Of a stretch of DNA of 64,000 nt, positions 45,759 to 56,318 are shown piece after piece. A model generated the notes under the pieces. It did not search any database. It had not been told where the DNA came from and saw only the letters and a list, made by a program, of their open reading frames with translations. Source of the DNA: Adiantum capillus-veneris (Eukaryota > Streptophyta > Polypodiopsida > Polypodiales > Pteridaceae). Numbering within the stretch: position 1 is the first letter of the stretch; every line of letters begins with the position of its first letter. The position numbers and the translations under genes were made by a program. The stretch is from contig CM043945.1 of NCBI GenBank assembly GCA_014529385.2, forward strand, positions 147,328,741-147,392,740, given 5' to 3'.

Positions 45759-45811
45759 TTATAACTCGTCCATGTTTTCTTCTCCATTCAATATTAAGAT
45801 TAAATGTTCGT

Positions 45812-46980
45812 GTGTTTGATGCAGGTATGGATGATGATGAGTTTCTTTCTTTTTTGTCACCCCAACAGAGGAAGTGGTACGAGGAGCATCATCGCTCTGG
45901 AGCACCATCACGTCCTTCCACTTCTTCAACGTCTCCCTCTGTTTCGAAGCATTCAGTGCGCTTTGAAGCTTCGGTATCGACGAGACAATCTTCACACTCG
46001 TCTAGGCACCGACGCTCTAATGGTGGCGACGACGGTTGTTGTGGGGATGCCGCCTCTGATGCCTCGACATTGCCTCGTGTTCAACGAGGCTCCTTACTTC
46101 CCCTTCTTTGCCCGCCCCTAGACCAGCCACGGCATCGCCATCTACGCCAGGTTTTGCGCGGTTATTGATCGTTCCTGGATACACACCACTAGCTACTCCT
46201 CCGGGAGTCACCCCAAGTCTCGACACTCCTCGCTTCGGGGCCGAGACTCCAGTGGAGACACCTGACGTCCATACCCCCATTGAGACGCCGCTAGAGACCC
46301 CTGTCAAGACACTCAAGTTCACGCGTCACAGGCGAGAGGGCTTGCCGTACTCGATCGACATCAACGGCGGCATCATCTTGGATAACGAAGGCAAGAAGGT
46401 GATCTCGCACATGTGCGGTCTTTTCTCTCAGGTGTTTAGACACTACATACTAAACACCTGGAGTGAAGTGCCAACTGAATTAAAAGGCAGAGTCATCAGC
46501 ATGCTGCATGATGAGTTTCTCGTGTCAAGTCGGGATGAGCGCTTCAATGAAGACATGATGAAGGTTTGAATGCACGAATACTGCAAGCATAAGCGTTCTA
46601 AAGTGCAAAAGCAATAAAGCATGGGTGGAACAGACCAAATTGGCTGGCCAAAGAAGATTGGAAGAATGCGAAGCGAGCAACGCCTGAGAATCTTGACAAG
46701 TGGAAGCAACAAAAGGAGGCAGCCAAAGCGCGAGTAGAGGCAGGGAGCTTGCACCACTTGGGAAGCGCGTGTGGGTATCATTTGAGACCGATTTTGTGAT
46801 GTGTTTTTGCATTGCTCTTTAGGTTTGGTAGTTACGTCTATTTGTACTTTTAAATTCTAACATAATGGATTCTTTGTATGTTTTGAACAGTGGTCGATGA
46901 GACAGGACGTGACCCCACACCGTACGAGCATGAGTACGCAGGTAGAAAGGGCTTAAACGCCCTGATGGACACTCTGAGTT
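45812..46980 (+). pseudogene. Second CACTA gene: Transposase_24 / TNPA-like
   Basis: Two frames, 45,812-46,168 and 46,108-46,569, probably form one gene with a frameshift near 46,100. TTTGATGCAG before 45,827 looks like a splice acceptor. The product starts MDDDEFLSFLSPQQRKWYEEH, has a Ser/Arg-rich region, then Pro/Thr repeats of the type VETPDVHTPIETPLETPVKT. It ends with YILNTWSEVPTELKGRVISM and LHDEFLVSSRDERF, which resembles the W..VP...K...+..+...F core of Transposase_24. Remnants continue after a stop (VWVSFETDF at about 46,780). An exon-like DETGRDPTPYEHEYAGRKGL at 46,895-46,970 ends beside GTTAGT. The role in CACTA elements is accessory DNA binding. Confidence 0.6.
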
Positions 46981-47399
46981 CTCGCGGCGGCATGGTTAGT
47001 ATTTCACTTTACTTTTTTACATTTGTTGTATTTTAATGATAAGCTAAGAAAATAGATTGTTTTGTAATGATATGTTTATACTTACAGAAAGTCTTATTGT
47101 TTTTTTCTACAGAATCCGACAGATACGCCGCTTGGATGCGATGAAACGTTTTATTAGACGACGTCAATCTAGCCGTAGCCAGATAGCATTGATTTCCTTT
47201 TGTCATAGCATGTATAATGAGATGACGTGTTTATGTCTTTTTGTAACTCTTGAAAAACCATGTATTTTCTCAATAATGACAGTGGTGTTGTAACTATTAC
47301 ATTTGCAAAGCTTAACAATCAAGTGATTTTGCCTATGATATATCTAATTGTCATTGATTTACTTTCATCAATTTACTTTTGTCAGTTTTGTATCTTTAT

Positions 47400-47600
47400 T
47401 TTGCAAACAATACTATGCATGATGGAGTTAATGGTTATACTGTCTTGTGGATGACTACTTTGGGTCTATACCTTGCATTTTCTTTCAAAGGTGAATATGG
47501 GCTCATCTTGGATTCATTTAGGTTTACTCTATTATCGAAACATTCAATATGGTTAATGGGTGGCAGGGCATTTAATGCCCTACTACCCAAAAAACTTTAC
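47400..47600 (+). repeat. Dispersed repeat, copy in CACTA 3' region
   Basis: ATGATGGAGTTAATGGTTAT, GGATGACTAC and GGGTCTATACCTTGCA are shared with 52,930-53,254 and 56,380-56,550 in GAE introns. Family unknown, no coding potential. Confidence 0.75.
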
Positions 47601-47828
47601 TCTCGGGCGTCACTATAAGCGTCGCTATATAACGCTCTGCAACGTCGCTATGAGTGTCTCTATAGGAAGCCTGCAACCGTCGCTATCTGCGTCGCTATAT
47701 AGCGATGCAAATAGCGACACATATAGCGACGTTCTTGTAGCGACGGTCTTAGCGACGTCAGGGAGTATAAAAACCCAATGTATTTTTGTCGCTGGAAACG
47801 TCACAAGTGCACACAACCTCTTCTAGTG

Positions 47829-49291
47829 TTGAACTTCTTCACATTTCTAAACAATAGAAGAGACCATTCCTCGGTAGGAGATTCTAGTGCAGAGATGACT
47901 AACTTGAGGGCCATCTTGTCAACTATGGCCTTAAGGTTCTTGATGCCTAGACCTCCTCAATACTTAGGTAGGTGCATACTTCCTAGGAAACTTTGACTGC
48001 CTTTCGGATAAAGGGTTCTCTTGCCCACAAGAATTTACGACACAATTTGGATATTCTCTTAAGGTGAGAGTTTGCAGGGCACTAACAACCAAAGAAAAAT
48101 GCTACATAAGCGTTAAGAAAAGTATTGATGACCAAAACCCTTCCTGCTATAGAATGCTAACAAGCAATCTAGTGATTAAGTTTCTTTTGGAAACCATCAC
48201 ATACCCAATCCCATCCATCTTTGAGGGAGATCCTAAAACCAATGGGGATTCCTAAAAGTTTGAATATTTGACCTTTGTGAATGCGCTTGCAACAATCAGC
48301 ATCAACCAACCACTCCAAAAGGGAAGAGTAACATAAGATGACTGTTTTGGAATGATTGATTTTAGACCCGAAAGCTAGGCAAAACAATTCCATTACAATA
48401 CAGAACTCTTTGAAAGATCTCCTTGATCATACCCCTCTAGATTTTGTACCTCACCAAATAGTCGAGACTATCAATAGCAACCATGAATAAAGGGTCAAGA
48501 GGATATCCTTGCATTGACCTTGACAATATAAACACAACATATACTTTTCCATTAAGAGCCGCTCTCACTCTAGCATTGCCAAAAAGAGTCTTAATAAATT
48601 GGACTAGCATTGGGCCAAATCCCATAGCTTCCAAGCAATGAATGATAAAGGACCATTCCAACCTATCATAAGCTTTATCAAAATCCATTTTGACAATACA
48701 AAATTCGCCTTGATTTGGTGGCATACTCAAATCCTTCCCATAAAGCCACAATAACTACTTCAATCAACTTCCTTCCTTTGATGAAGCCTTTTTATTCCTT
48801 GGAAATCCATTTCATAATAATGCATGTTATCCTGTTTGAAACAACTTTTGCATAGATCTTGTATGTTGTGTTCAACATTGTAAACAGTCGCCAATTTGTT
48901 AGTTCATTGTTCGCCCCCCTTTTATGCAAAAATTTAATTACTTTAGTGTTGATTAAGCAGGGGAGCGCATTATGCTTTAGGGATTCCTCTTGCACCACTA
49001 GTAGATAGGGAGCCACTTTGTAGGCAATGCAGAATTCAGATGGGAGCCCATCCATGCTAGGCATCTAGCTTTATAGCTTGGTATATGTTTGATATGGGAA
49101 GAGGGGGTTTGGCAGAAGCTTCCTCTTGGGGAGGGATCACTTTGTGAGTGGATGAGAGAACCTCAATACGAGCCTCTATTGCATGTGGAGACAGTTGCTC
49201 ATAGGAGCTAAATAGATTTTGAAAGTCCTTTTTGACATACTCAAGATTTTTGCTCCTTAAAGGTGATTGGAGAAGAGTCCTTGAAGAAGGG

Positions 49292-49341
<50 letters not shown>

Positions 49342-50330
49342 CTCTCTCTCGTGTTCTTCTTCCAAAGAGATTTAAACATCTCTTTGGTTGGTTTATCCAC
49401 TTTCCATGCCCACCATTGCTTGAGAAATGCATTGGAGTGTGTGTGCATGACTTCTTCTTTTGATTTGAGTTTGGCTTTCAAGGAAGAAATGCTATTCTGG
49501 GTGGCTTCATATTGAGGGGATGACTCAAGATTGACGAGTTCCTTGTAGTTACAATCTCTTTTCTTTTTCCTAATGTTAGTGACCTCGTTCCTAGTTTGAA
49601 TTAGCAACTCTTGTGTGTTTTTAATGGCATGGTTGCAAGCTCTAGAAGGACAACGGTATTTAGAGACCAAATGTATTGAACTGCTTCCTAGACTACAAGG
49701 ATCTGGAACATAGCAGGGTCATTGTTGAACCATTGGTTCCTAATTTTTGATGCAATATCATCGAGGGTGTTGGATAAGGGGTGCTTGAAGTGAAATGAGG
49801 CTTGGACTTAAGCCTCTTGAAGGAGTTGATGAGGGAGAGATCTACATAACATTTGTCTAGTCTAGCCTTCTTGGCTTTCACCCCTTTATTGTAATTCATC
49901 CTTGTAAATGCACCATCCACACCACTATCCCACGTGTAGTTTTGTCTTGAGGGAGTCCCAAGCTAGAAAAAATGCCCCCTTGATTGCAATCCCTTTAGAG
50001 AGGAACCTATTTGCTAACCATAATGAAGTCACTTGCCATGATGTAAGGTGCATTAAGAGTTTGCAACACAACTACCCGAACCATGCGTATGGGAGTCATT
50101 AATGACCCAGTGATGGCAAGGGGAGATTATCCTGAGAGATTTTTCTAGCCCTATCCCCATAGTTTTGACATGTTGTAGGCAAATGTAATCAAAGGGATCA
50201 AATTCAGCTTTAGAGGGGTCCAAGAGGGCCTTGAATTCCATGATAAAATCCTCAATTAGCAACCCGCTTGTCTTTTTTGCTACTCCAGAATGAACCTTGC
50301 TCAGAAGGGCAGGTAGGAGGCTAGGGTTAG
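47829..50330 (-). pseudogene. LINE ORF2: endonuclease and reverse transcriptase, right of the CACTA insertion
   Basis: In minus-strand order: endonuclease N-part (EFKALLDPSKAEFDPFDYIC then LQHVKTMG at about 50,200, and VINDSHTHGSGSCV); mid part NYTWDSGVDGAFTRMNYNKG with KKARLDKCYVDLSLINSF (about 49,860); a helical linker with RNEVTNIRKKKRD and HSNAFLKQWWAWK; a CT microsatellite (49,290-49,350); MDGLPSEFCIAYK; NWRLFTMLNTTYKIYAKVV; RT core CIVKMDFDKAYDRLEWSFI and GFGPMLVQFIKTLF; FGSKINHSKTVIL; LLGIPIGFRISLKDGW; and GGLGIKNLKAIV-like text near 47,930. Frameshifts throughout. The FADD-type catalytic pair lies in a degraded part. The element is L1-like in domain order and continues left of the CACTA at 42,019. 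Confidence 0.82.
49290..49350 (+). repeat. (CT)n microsatellite inside the LINE
   Basis: About 60 bp of CT interrupt the linker between endonuclease and RT. Sequence on both sides is LINE in one direction, so the tract grew or inserted within the element. Confidence 0.9.
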
Positions 50331-50869
50331 GGAGCTAAGCCATCGCTAACATAGATCTTGGCTATAATTTTAAAAAACAAGAAAATAAGACAAGGCGATG
50401 CAAGAGAGCAACTGTCCATTCTGGCACAAACCATTTTCGGACCCACCAAAATTTGGCGATACCCACCCCTCGAAAAACAATAGCTATTGGGCACTTTTTA
50501 GCGCCAATCATGGACAGCGTGGGTCGACCTCGCATTGCATAGCTCAAGTTCGACTCTCGAGGACGGAACCACTATGTTGTTGCACATTGGATGAAAGGAA
50601 TTGTCAGATTTTTGTATAGTGGTTGCCTTCGGTAGAGACCACATATGATTGCTGCCGCCGCTGGGTTCCCTCGGGACTATCTAACACAGGGTCTTTATGA
50701 CCCTCAAGCGGTGGAAAATCTACGACCGGGAAGTGCGAACACGAAAGTAGAGAGGTGCGTAGATGTCGATTGGGGAAAAGTAAACAAGGGCAACAAAAGT
50801 AAACAGGGGGGGGGGGGGGCGGGGGGGACAATAAACTAACATTATAACCAAGTGCGCTCATAGTGGTTT

Positions 50870-51130
50870 CAAGCAACCACAGGCGCCTGCATGGTTAGTT
50901 CACAAGTCTCTCAACAGCGAGGTCGTGGATTCAAGTCACTGGGCTTCATTCAAATGGTGGGATCTACGGCCAAGAAAGTGTCATTCAAATCTGGAGGCGA
51001 ATAGAGGGTCCACAAAAAGTCAACATTTGTGGGGGTCATAAAGACCTTGTGTTATTGTGTTAGATAGTGGTGAGGGTTGGGTTCTCTGAATGAACCCAGC
51101 CTAAGTGCACTTTGAAACTTCTCCGATTTT
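50870..51130 (+). mobile_element. tRNA-derived SINE candidate upstream of GAE
   Basis: CATGGTTAGTTCACAAGTCT (A-box-like) and GTCGTGGATTCAAGTCAC (B-box-like, close to GGTTCAAATCC) are spaced like a tRNA gene. About 190 bp of non-tRNA body follow. No intact cloverleaf is evident, so it is a SINE-type rather than a tRNA gene. A G-run precedes it at 50,809-50,827. Confidence 0.45.
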
Positions 51131-51503
51131 TTTTATGGGAACAACCAATTGTTAATGTTGGTCAAGCATGCAATGGCTTAAAGTTTAGAAAGTCATTTGT
51201 TTTAATATGCTTGGAGATCCTGTGGCATCGTGGAAAGGAATGGGACCGTCGTTAGGTGGTATAAAGGCTGGGTATGGCCCTATAAGGGCTGTAGGCGTCT
51301 GGTTGGCAAAATAAAAAGACTTCTCTTGTGTGTCAGTGTGTGTGAGACACACTGCCCTCTCCTACTTGCATCTCACATTGCCATCTCTGAACTCACCTGG
51401 GTGATTTCAAGAGGGAGATCCTTAAAACCACAGAGCAATGCCCGTCTCTCTCTTCATCTCTTGTGAGAGAAAGGAGAGGGCAGAGCCCAAGGTGGTGTCG
51501 CAT

Positions 51504-51511
51504 CTATAAAT
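51504..51511 (+). promoter_or_regulatory. Candidate TATA box of GAE
   Basis: CTATAAAT lies about 30 bp before a GA-repeat leader (51,538-51,580) and 150 bp before the GAE start codon. This is the usual spacing for a plant core promoter with a GA-rich 5' UTR. Transcription start not proven. Confidence 0.45.
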
Positions 51512-51535
51512 CAAAGATCTGTCGGTAGAGAGGGA

Positions 51536-51537
51536 TC

Positions 51538-51581
<44 letters not shown>

Positions 51582-51653
51582 GGGAAGGGTTTCTCCGCAT
51601 TGACTGGGGAAGCTGCGGGAGCTCTCTTCACGGAGGGAGAGAGAGAGAGAGAG
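51536..51653 (+). promoter_or_regulatory. GA-repeat-rich GAE 5' leader
   Basis: Two GA tracts (51,538-51,580 and 51,638-51,653) flank a GC-richer stretch directly before the ATG. No upstream ATG in the leader is evident. Confidence 0.45.
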
Positions 51654-52425
51654 ATGGCAGCGCCCAAGGTGGTGTCGCCAGGGCTACATCCGCAGTTGGT
51701 GAAGCTGTTAGAGGCGGACACGTACCAATACACAAGCAAGGGACGCGGCCCGCACCACTCGCTCTCCTACTACTACTTCTTCTCCCGAGCGGCCATCCGC
51801 CACCTGGGCTCCCTCAAAACCTTCTGCTTCCTCTCCTTCCTTCTCATCATGTAAGTGTAAGCTGCATTGCACCCCAACGAATGAATACCCAATTAGCATC
51901 TGACACATGTGGATTTTCTGACGGTGTTGATAATTATTGGGCGTGCAGAGCGTGGGGATTTGTGTCTCAGAGATCGCCTTACTCTACTGCAGCTTGGGAG
52001 AAAGCCGTGCTCCAATCCGCTCAAAGACAGGCAAGTTTGATCTCTTCGCATGCGATTGCTCTCTCTCTCTCTCTCTCTCTCTCTACAGGCTGGCATCGAG
52101 CTGTTCTCGCTTAAATTCGTACATCTGTATAATAAGGTGTTGAATTGGAAAGATCTAATTGGTCCGTTGCTCGTACGTTTTTCTCAGTTGTCAACTTGCA
52201 ATCTTTGAATGTCCCCGCCCCCTTTCTTCCATTTGCCTCGCGTCGACTTGAGTTCAAGCCTGTCGAATAAATTTTTGAGGTCGCATGGAATTCTTCTCAA
52301 ATTTCAAATTATATCTTCTTCTTCCCCGCAGAGTACACTTTTGAGCTTTTTCTTTGAGAACTAAAAAGCCATTGAAACCTTCGAAGAGTCCAGCCTATTA
52401 ATCAATCTATTAAAAGTTCGTTACA

Positions 52426-52464
<39 letters not shown>

Positions 52465-55441
52465 CACACACACACATATATAAGCCCATATTACATTTGA
52501 CTAGTATTGCCTGCAGCCTTCTACCGCCTCTCTTTCTCTCTCTTCGCAGAGGCCTTTTCTCTCTCTCATCTCTCGCTGAGCACGTTGGATTCAGAGCGCA
52601 CTGGCCTGACCAAGGTGTGAGCAACACGTGCCCGGGGGAGGGAGCCGGAATCCCTCCCCCCTTTCATAATAGTATAGATATAGATTAAACCAATCTACCA
52701 TGCATAAATAGGTCACACTAGCACCCTTGTGTAGATTCGGATTAGTTGAATAAACCTGCATTTTGATTACTCAAAGTCTATCTGATGTTGCTATCGCTTG
52801 CTGCTTCATATACCTTCTACCATTAAGGGTTACTTCTACCGACTATGTTCCCTATACTTCACTAGATTCAGAAACTTATTGTGCAATTGGTATTAATTAG
52901 CTCTCTCTCTCTCTCTCTCTCTATGTGTGGTTACATATATTGGTACCTAGTTTTACACCCACTCCTGAGCACCGACAACGTTAGTGGGGATGTCGTAGTA
53001 TTTAGTCAATGCTATGCCTGGTGGAGTCGATGGTTATATTGTCTTGTGGGGTGACTACCATGAATCTATACCTTGCACTTTTCTCTAAGGGTGAATCTAG
53101 GCTTATCCTAGAATCATCTAGGCATACTTACAATGGAAATGCATGGTTATATTGTCTTGTGGGGTGACTACCATGAATCTATACCTTGCACTTTTCTCTA
53201 AGGGTGAATCTAGGCTTATCCTAGAATCATCTAGGCATACTTACAATGGAAATGCAGCTTGGTAGTGCCAAGTGGAGCAGGCTATGTGTTGACTCCATGA
53301 ATACTTTGATTTGTTTCTCTACATCATGTCCCAAACCGTCAAGGTCCAGGGTCGTTGGGTAGGACATCTGCGCCGTTTATCTAGTAGCCATTCAACCCCG
53401 TAATTTCTGTCGATGTCCGTCAGATGTCAGACACGTGGGCACCCGTAATCTGCATGGCAATAATTGCCAATGATTGTATTACACGTCAACATGCAGAATA
53501 ACGAGCTCTCGGCCTCCACCGGTCGACATGGGGTCGTCAATATTATGGGGAATGGTCATTAAATGACCTTTCCCTACCCCATAATTACTTTCGAGAGGTA
53601 TGCACTTTAAATCAGTAATCAAGGATTAGTCATTTCAAAGAAGGAAATTTTGCAGTAAAATGCAAAAGTTTCTATTATCAGTGTATAAAAGAATGAAGCA
53701 TCATCCAAGGGTCGAATTTGGCAGTTCTTAGAGTTCTATTTATGAGCTTAAGGGCACCTATCTATGCTCCGAAACCTGATCCTAGCAAAGCTTGTATACA
53801 CGTATGAACGTTCGTCTTGATTGTGTCAGGGCGGGGTGTATCGATTGCATACACATTAAAGCGAAGATATTCATGCAAGCAAAAGATTGGTAAGCACTGT
53901 TTGTTTATTCCAAGAAGAAAAGAAGTCCATGTGAAGACCCAATTGTCCTAATTTCCCAGTAGCTTGGAAGTGGTTTTATCTCCTAGGGGGCGGCTGTCTC
54001 AGGGGTCATCATGGGTAGTTTGTGACAATGGCCTATCAAAGACAAGATAATTGTAACATTTTATACGCAAGGTCCACTTCTTTGAATGAAGGATAATTTA
54101 TATCCTCATCTCACAATAGAATCCACTCCTAGTGTACACTTTTATTTGTTATCAAGATTTCAAGCCTGCCTTGGAGGAGTTAGGAAACCTTAATATCAAC
54201 AAATTTAGTGGCAGTTGAAAGAAACTTTTGTAGCCTTTTTCTTTCTTAGCTTCAAATTTAGAGGTTTTTCCAAGCCCTAAATCCTCTAGATGATTAATTG
54301 AATTTTCATCAATAATTACTACAACAATATAATAAAACCCATTAGCTTTTTTGCTTTGTCCTTGTTGTGTTTGATTTCGGTCACAAGCGCATGAGAAATT
54401 ATGTATAGAAAAATCTCTTTGTAACGAAGGGTGGATCAAAAAGGGTCCTTAATGCCCATTTTCTTGGATTCGCAGGCAATTTTTGTTTTGGCTTATGTAT
54501 GATAAAGTTGCCAATAACGGACCGGGGTCCAAACTAAGGACATCTTAAAAGTAAATGAAATATATTACCAAAACATGTGGGAATTATGATTGGATTGCAT
54601 TGGGAATGGCAAGAGCTCGAGATCGCCTATCCTTTTGTACCAATTTCATAATTGAAAACTGTCAATCCTATCAAATAATTCAGATCAGGGAAATTGAATG
54701 TCCCTCTATTGGCCCCCATGTTTTAAGTGGCCTTATATTGGCCCCTTTTACCCTAGTGCTATGAGTCACGGTGGACTTAGGTATTATTTGGACTCTCTTG
54801 CACCTAACTTTTGCTGTCTAGTATGATTCCGAATGCCTATGATTATTGAAGGAAAAGAAAGGGTGGATTAGAACGATAATCCAAGTGGTAACCTTATCTT
54901 ACCGGGATGACTCCACCTTAAGGGTCGGGTTGCCTCCACCATATGGGGGTGTGTGTGTTGTACTTTCAAGTTGTAGGTAGCTTTTGGCTTTGTCCTGACC
55001 CTGTTATTTATGTCTTCATTTTTTAATGCAACAGGAGGGGGGCCAACTAACAGTGCTAGTGACTGGAGCTGCTGGTTTTGTGGGATCCCATGTTGCGCTT
55101 GCTTTGAAAAAGCGGGGCGACGGTGTTGTGGGGCTTGATAACTTCAATGACTACTATCCCGTGGAATTAAAGAGAGCTAGGGCAACTAATCTTGATCAAG
55201 CGGGAATGTAAGAATTTCTTACCAAACAGCTGCGCGGAGTTGTGGGTTCGATCCCGGTATTTCAAAAGTGTTCATTGTCTATACGTAGATTCATAGCGGA
55301 GGGAGACTTGAATGACCAGCGCTTTCTTGCTAAGCTCTTTGAGCTTGTCCATTTCACGCATGTCCTCCACTTGGCGGCACAGGTATTTTGCATTCTCTCT
55401 CGCGAGTTGATCATGATGATCTTGTGTGTGTGCGCGCGCGC

Positions 55442-55501
<60 letters not shown>

Positions 55502-56286
55502 TGTGGGCAATGTCTACACTCCATGTGTTGAAGTTTTGGCTAGACGTTACCCACTCTCAGACCACCCTCAAGACAAAACAGATTGTTTTCAAGGGTTTGT
55601 GACTGTTTGTAAAAGGTGTTTTGAGTTTTCAAGGGTGTGTTGATGCAGGCTGGTGTGAGATATGCAGTGAAGAACCCACTGGCTTATGTTCATAGCAATG
55701 TTGGTGGTTTTGTCACTCTACTTGAACAATGCAAGGTGAGTTTGAATACAGTCTCTCTAGCCTCTAAACAGCTTTTACTGTTTGGTCTTTTATCTAAGTT
55801 TTTCCGTTTTGATCTGTTTTCTATAGGGATCAGGTTCATCAGTTTTTTTCTTTTTCCTTGTATACTTGTTAAGATGCCTATATAGGCCGTTGATAAATTC
55901 TCCTTTGATTGCATAGGGTTTGGCACCTCCCTGTACATGACTGCCTGCTCATGTTTACCTCATCACTCCTAGGAGGGCTTATTGGGCAACAGCTATGCTC
56001 CACTTACGACCATGTTATAGTCTGAGAAAATTTGGGCAAATTGATTAGTCTGCTGCTTGCATAAGGTAGGCGCAGACAAAAGCACGTGCATATTTTACAT
56101 TGTGAAGATTTTGTCCTAGTAACGACCACTTTCTATCTGCTGTGGTGCTTTTGCCCTACTAGCTATTTTATGTTTATGCTAATTTTTCCTATTCAATGCT
56201 TTTTTGGTGCTAGGCTTCATTATGTCTGCATCCCTAGAGATATGTTAGAAACTCAGTACGCAGACCTTTATATTGATGTATGCTCA

Positions 56287-56318
<32 letters not shown>

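Larger units (their letters stand above)
42020..47828 (+). mobile_element. CACTA (En/Spm-type) DNA transposon, 5.8 kb, inserted in a LINE
   Basis: The left end is CACTACAAGAGGT and the right end is the inverse of CACTAGAAGAGGT (12 of 13 match). The 3-bp target duplication TTG lies at 42,017-42,019 and 47,829-47,831. Subterminal regions (about 42,080-42,145 and 47,615-47,760) are packed with direct and inverted GTCGCTAT / ATAGCGAC units, as expected for transposase-binding arrays. Inside are TNP2-like and Transposase_24-like genes, both on the plus strand and both decayed. CACTA elements move by cut-and-paste and make 3-bp duplications, which fits. Confidence 0.93.

Noticed and set aside
46017-46322. 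Minus-strand ORF of GVSxGV repeats
   Set aside because: Antisense of the Pro-Thr repeats of the Transposase_24-like gene, which has the better domain evidence.
50809-50827. Meaningful G-rich regulatory element
   Set aside because: A homopolymer-like G run, prone to sequencing error, with no nearby gene feature that needs it.
50870-50960. Functional tRNA gene
   Set aside because: Only A- and B-box-like words are present. No acceptor stem or cloverleaf could be drawn, and a long unrelated body follows.
51230-52143. Small plus and minus ORFs around GAE exons 1-2 as separate genes
   Set aside because: They are shadows of the exon frames or run through introns and GA tracts. The spliced GAE model explains the sequence.
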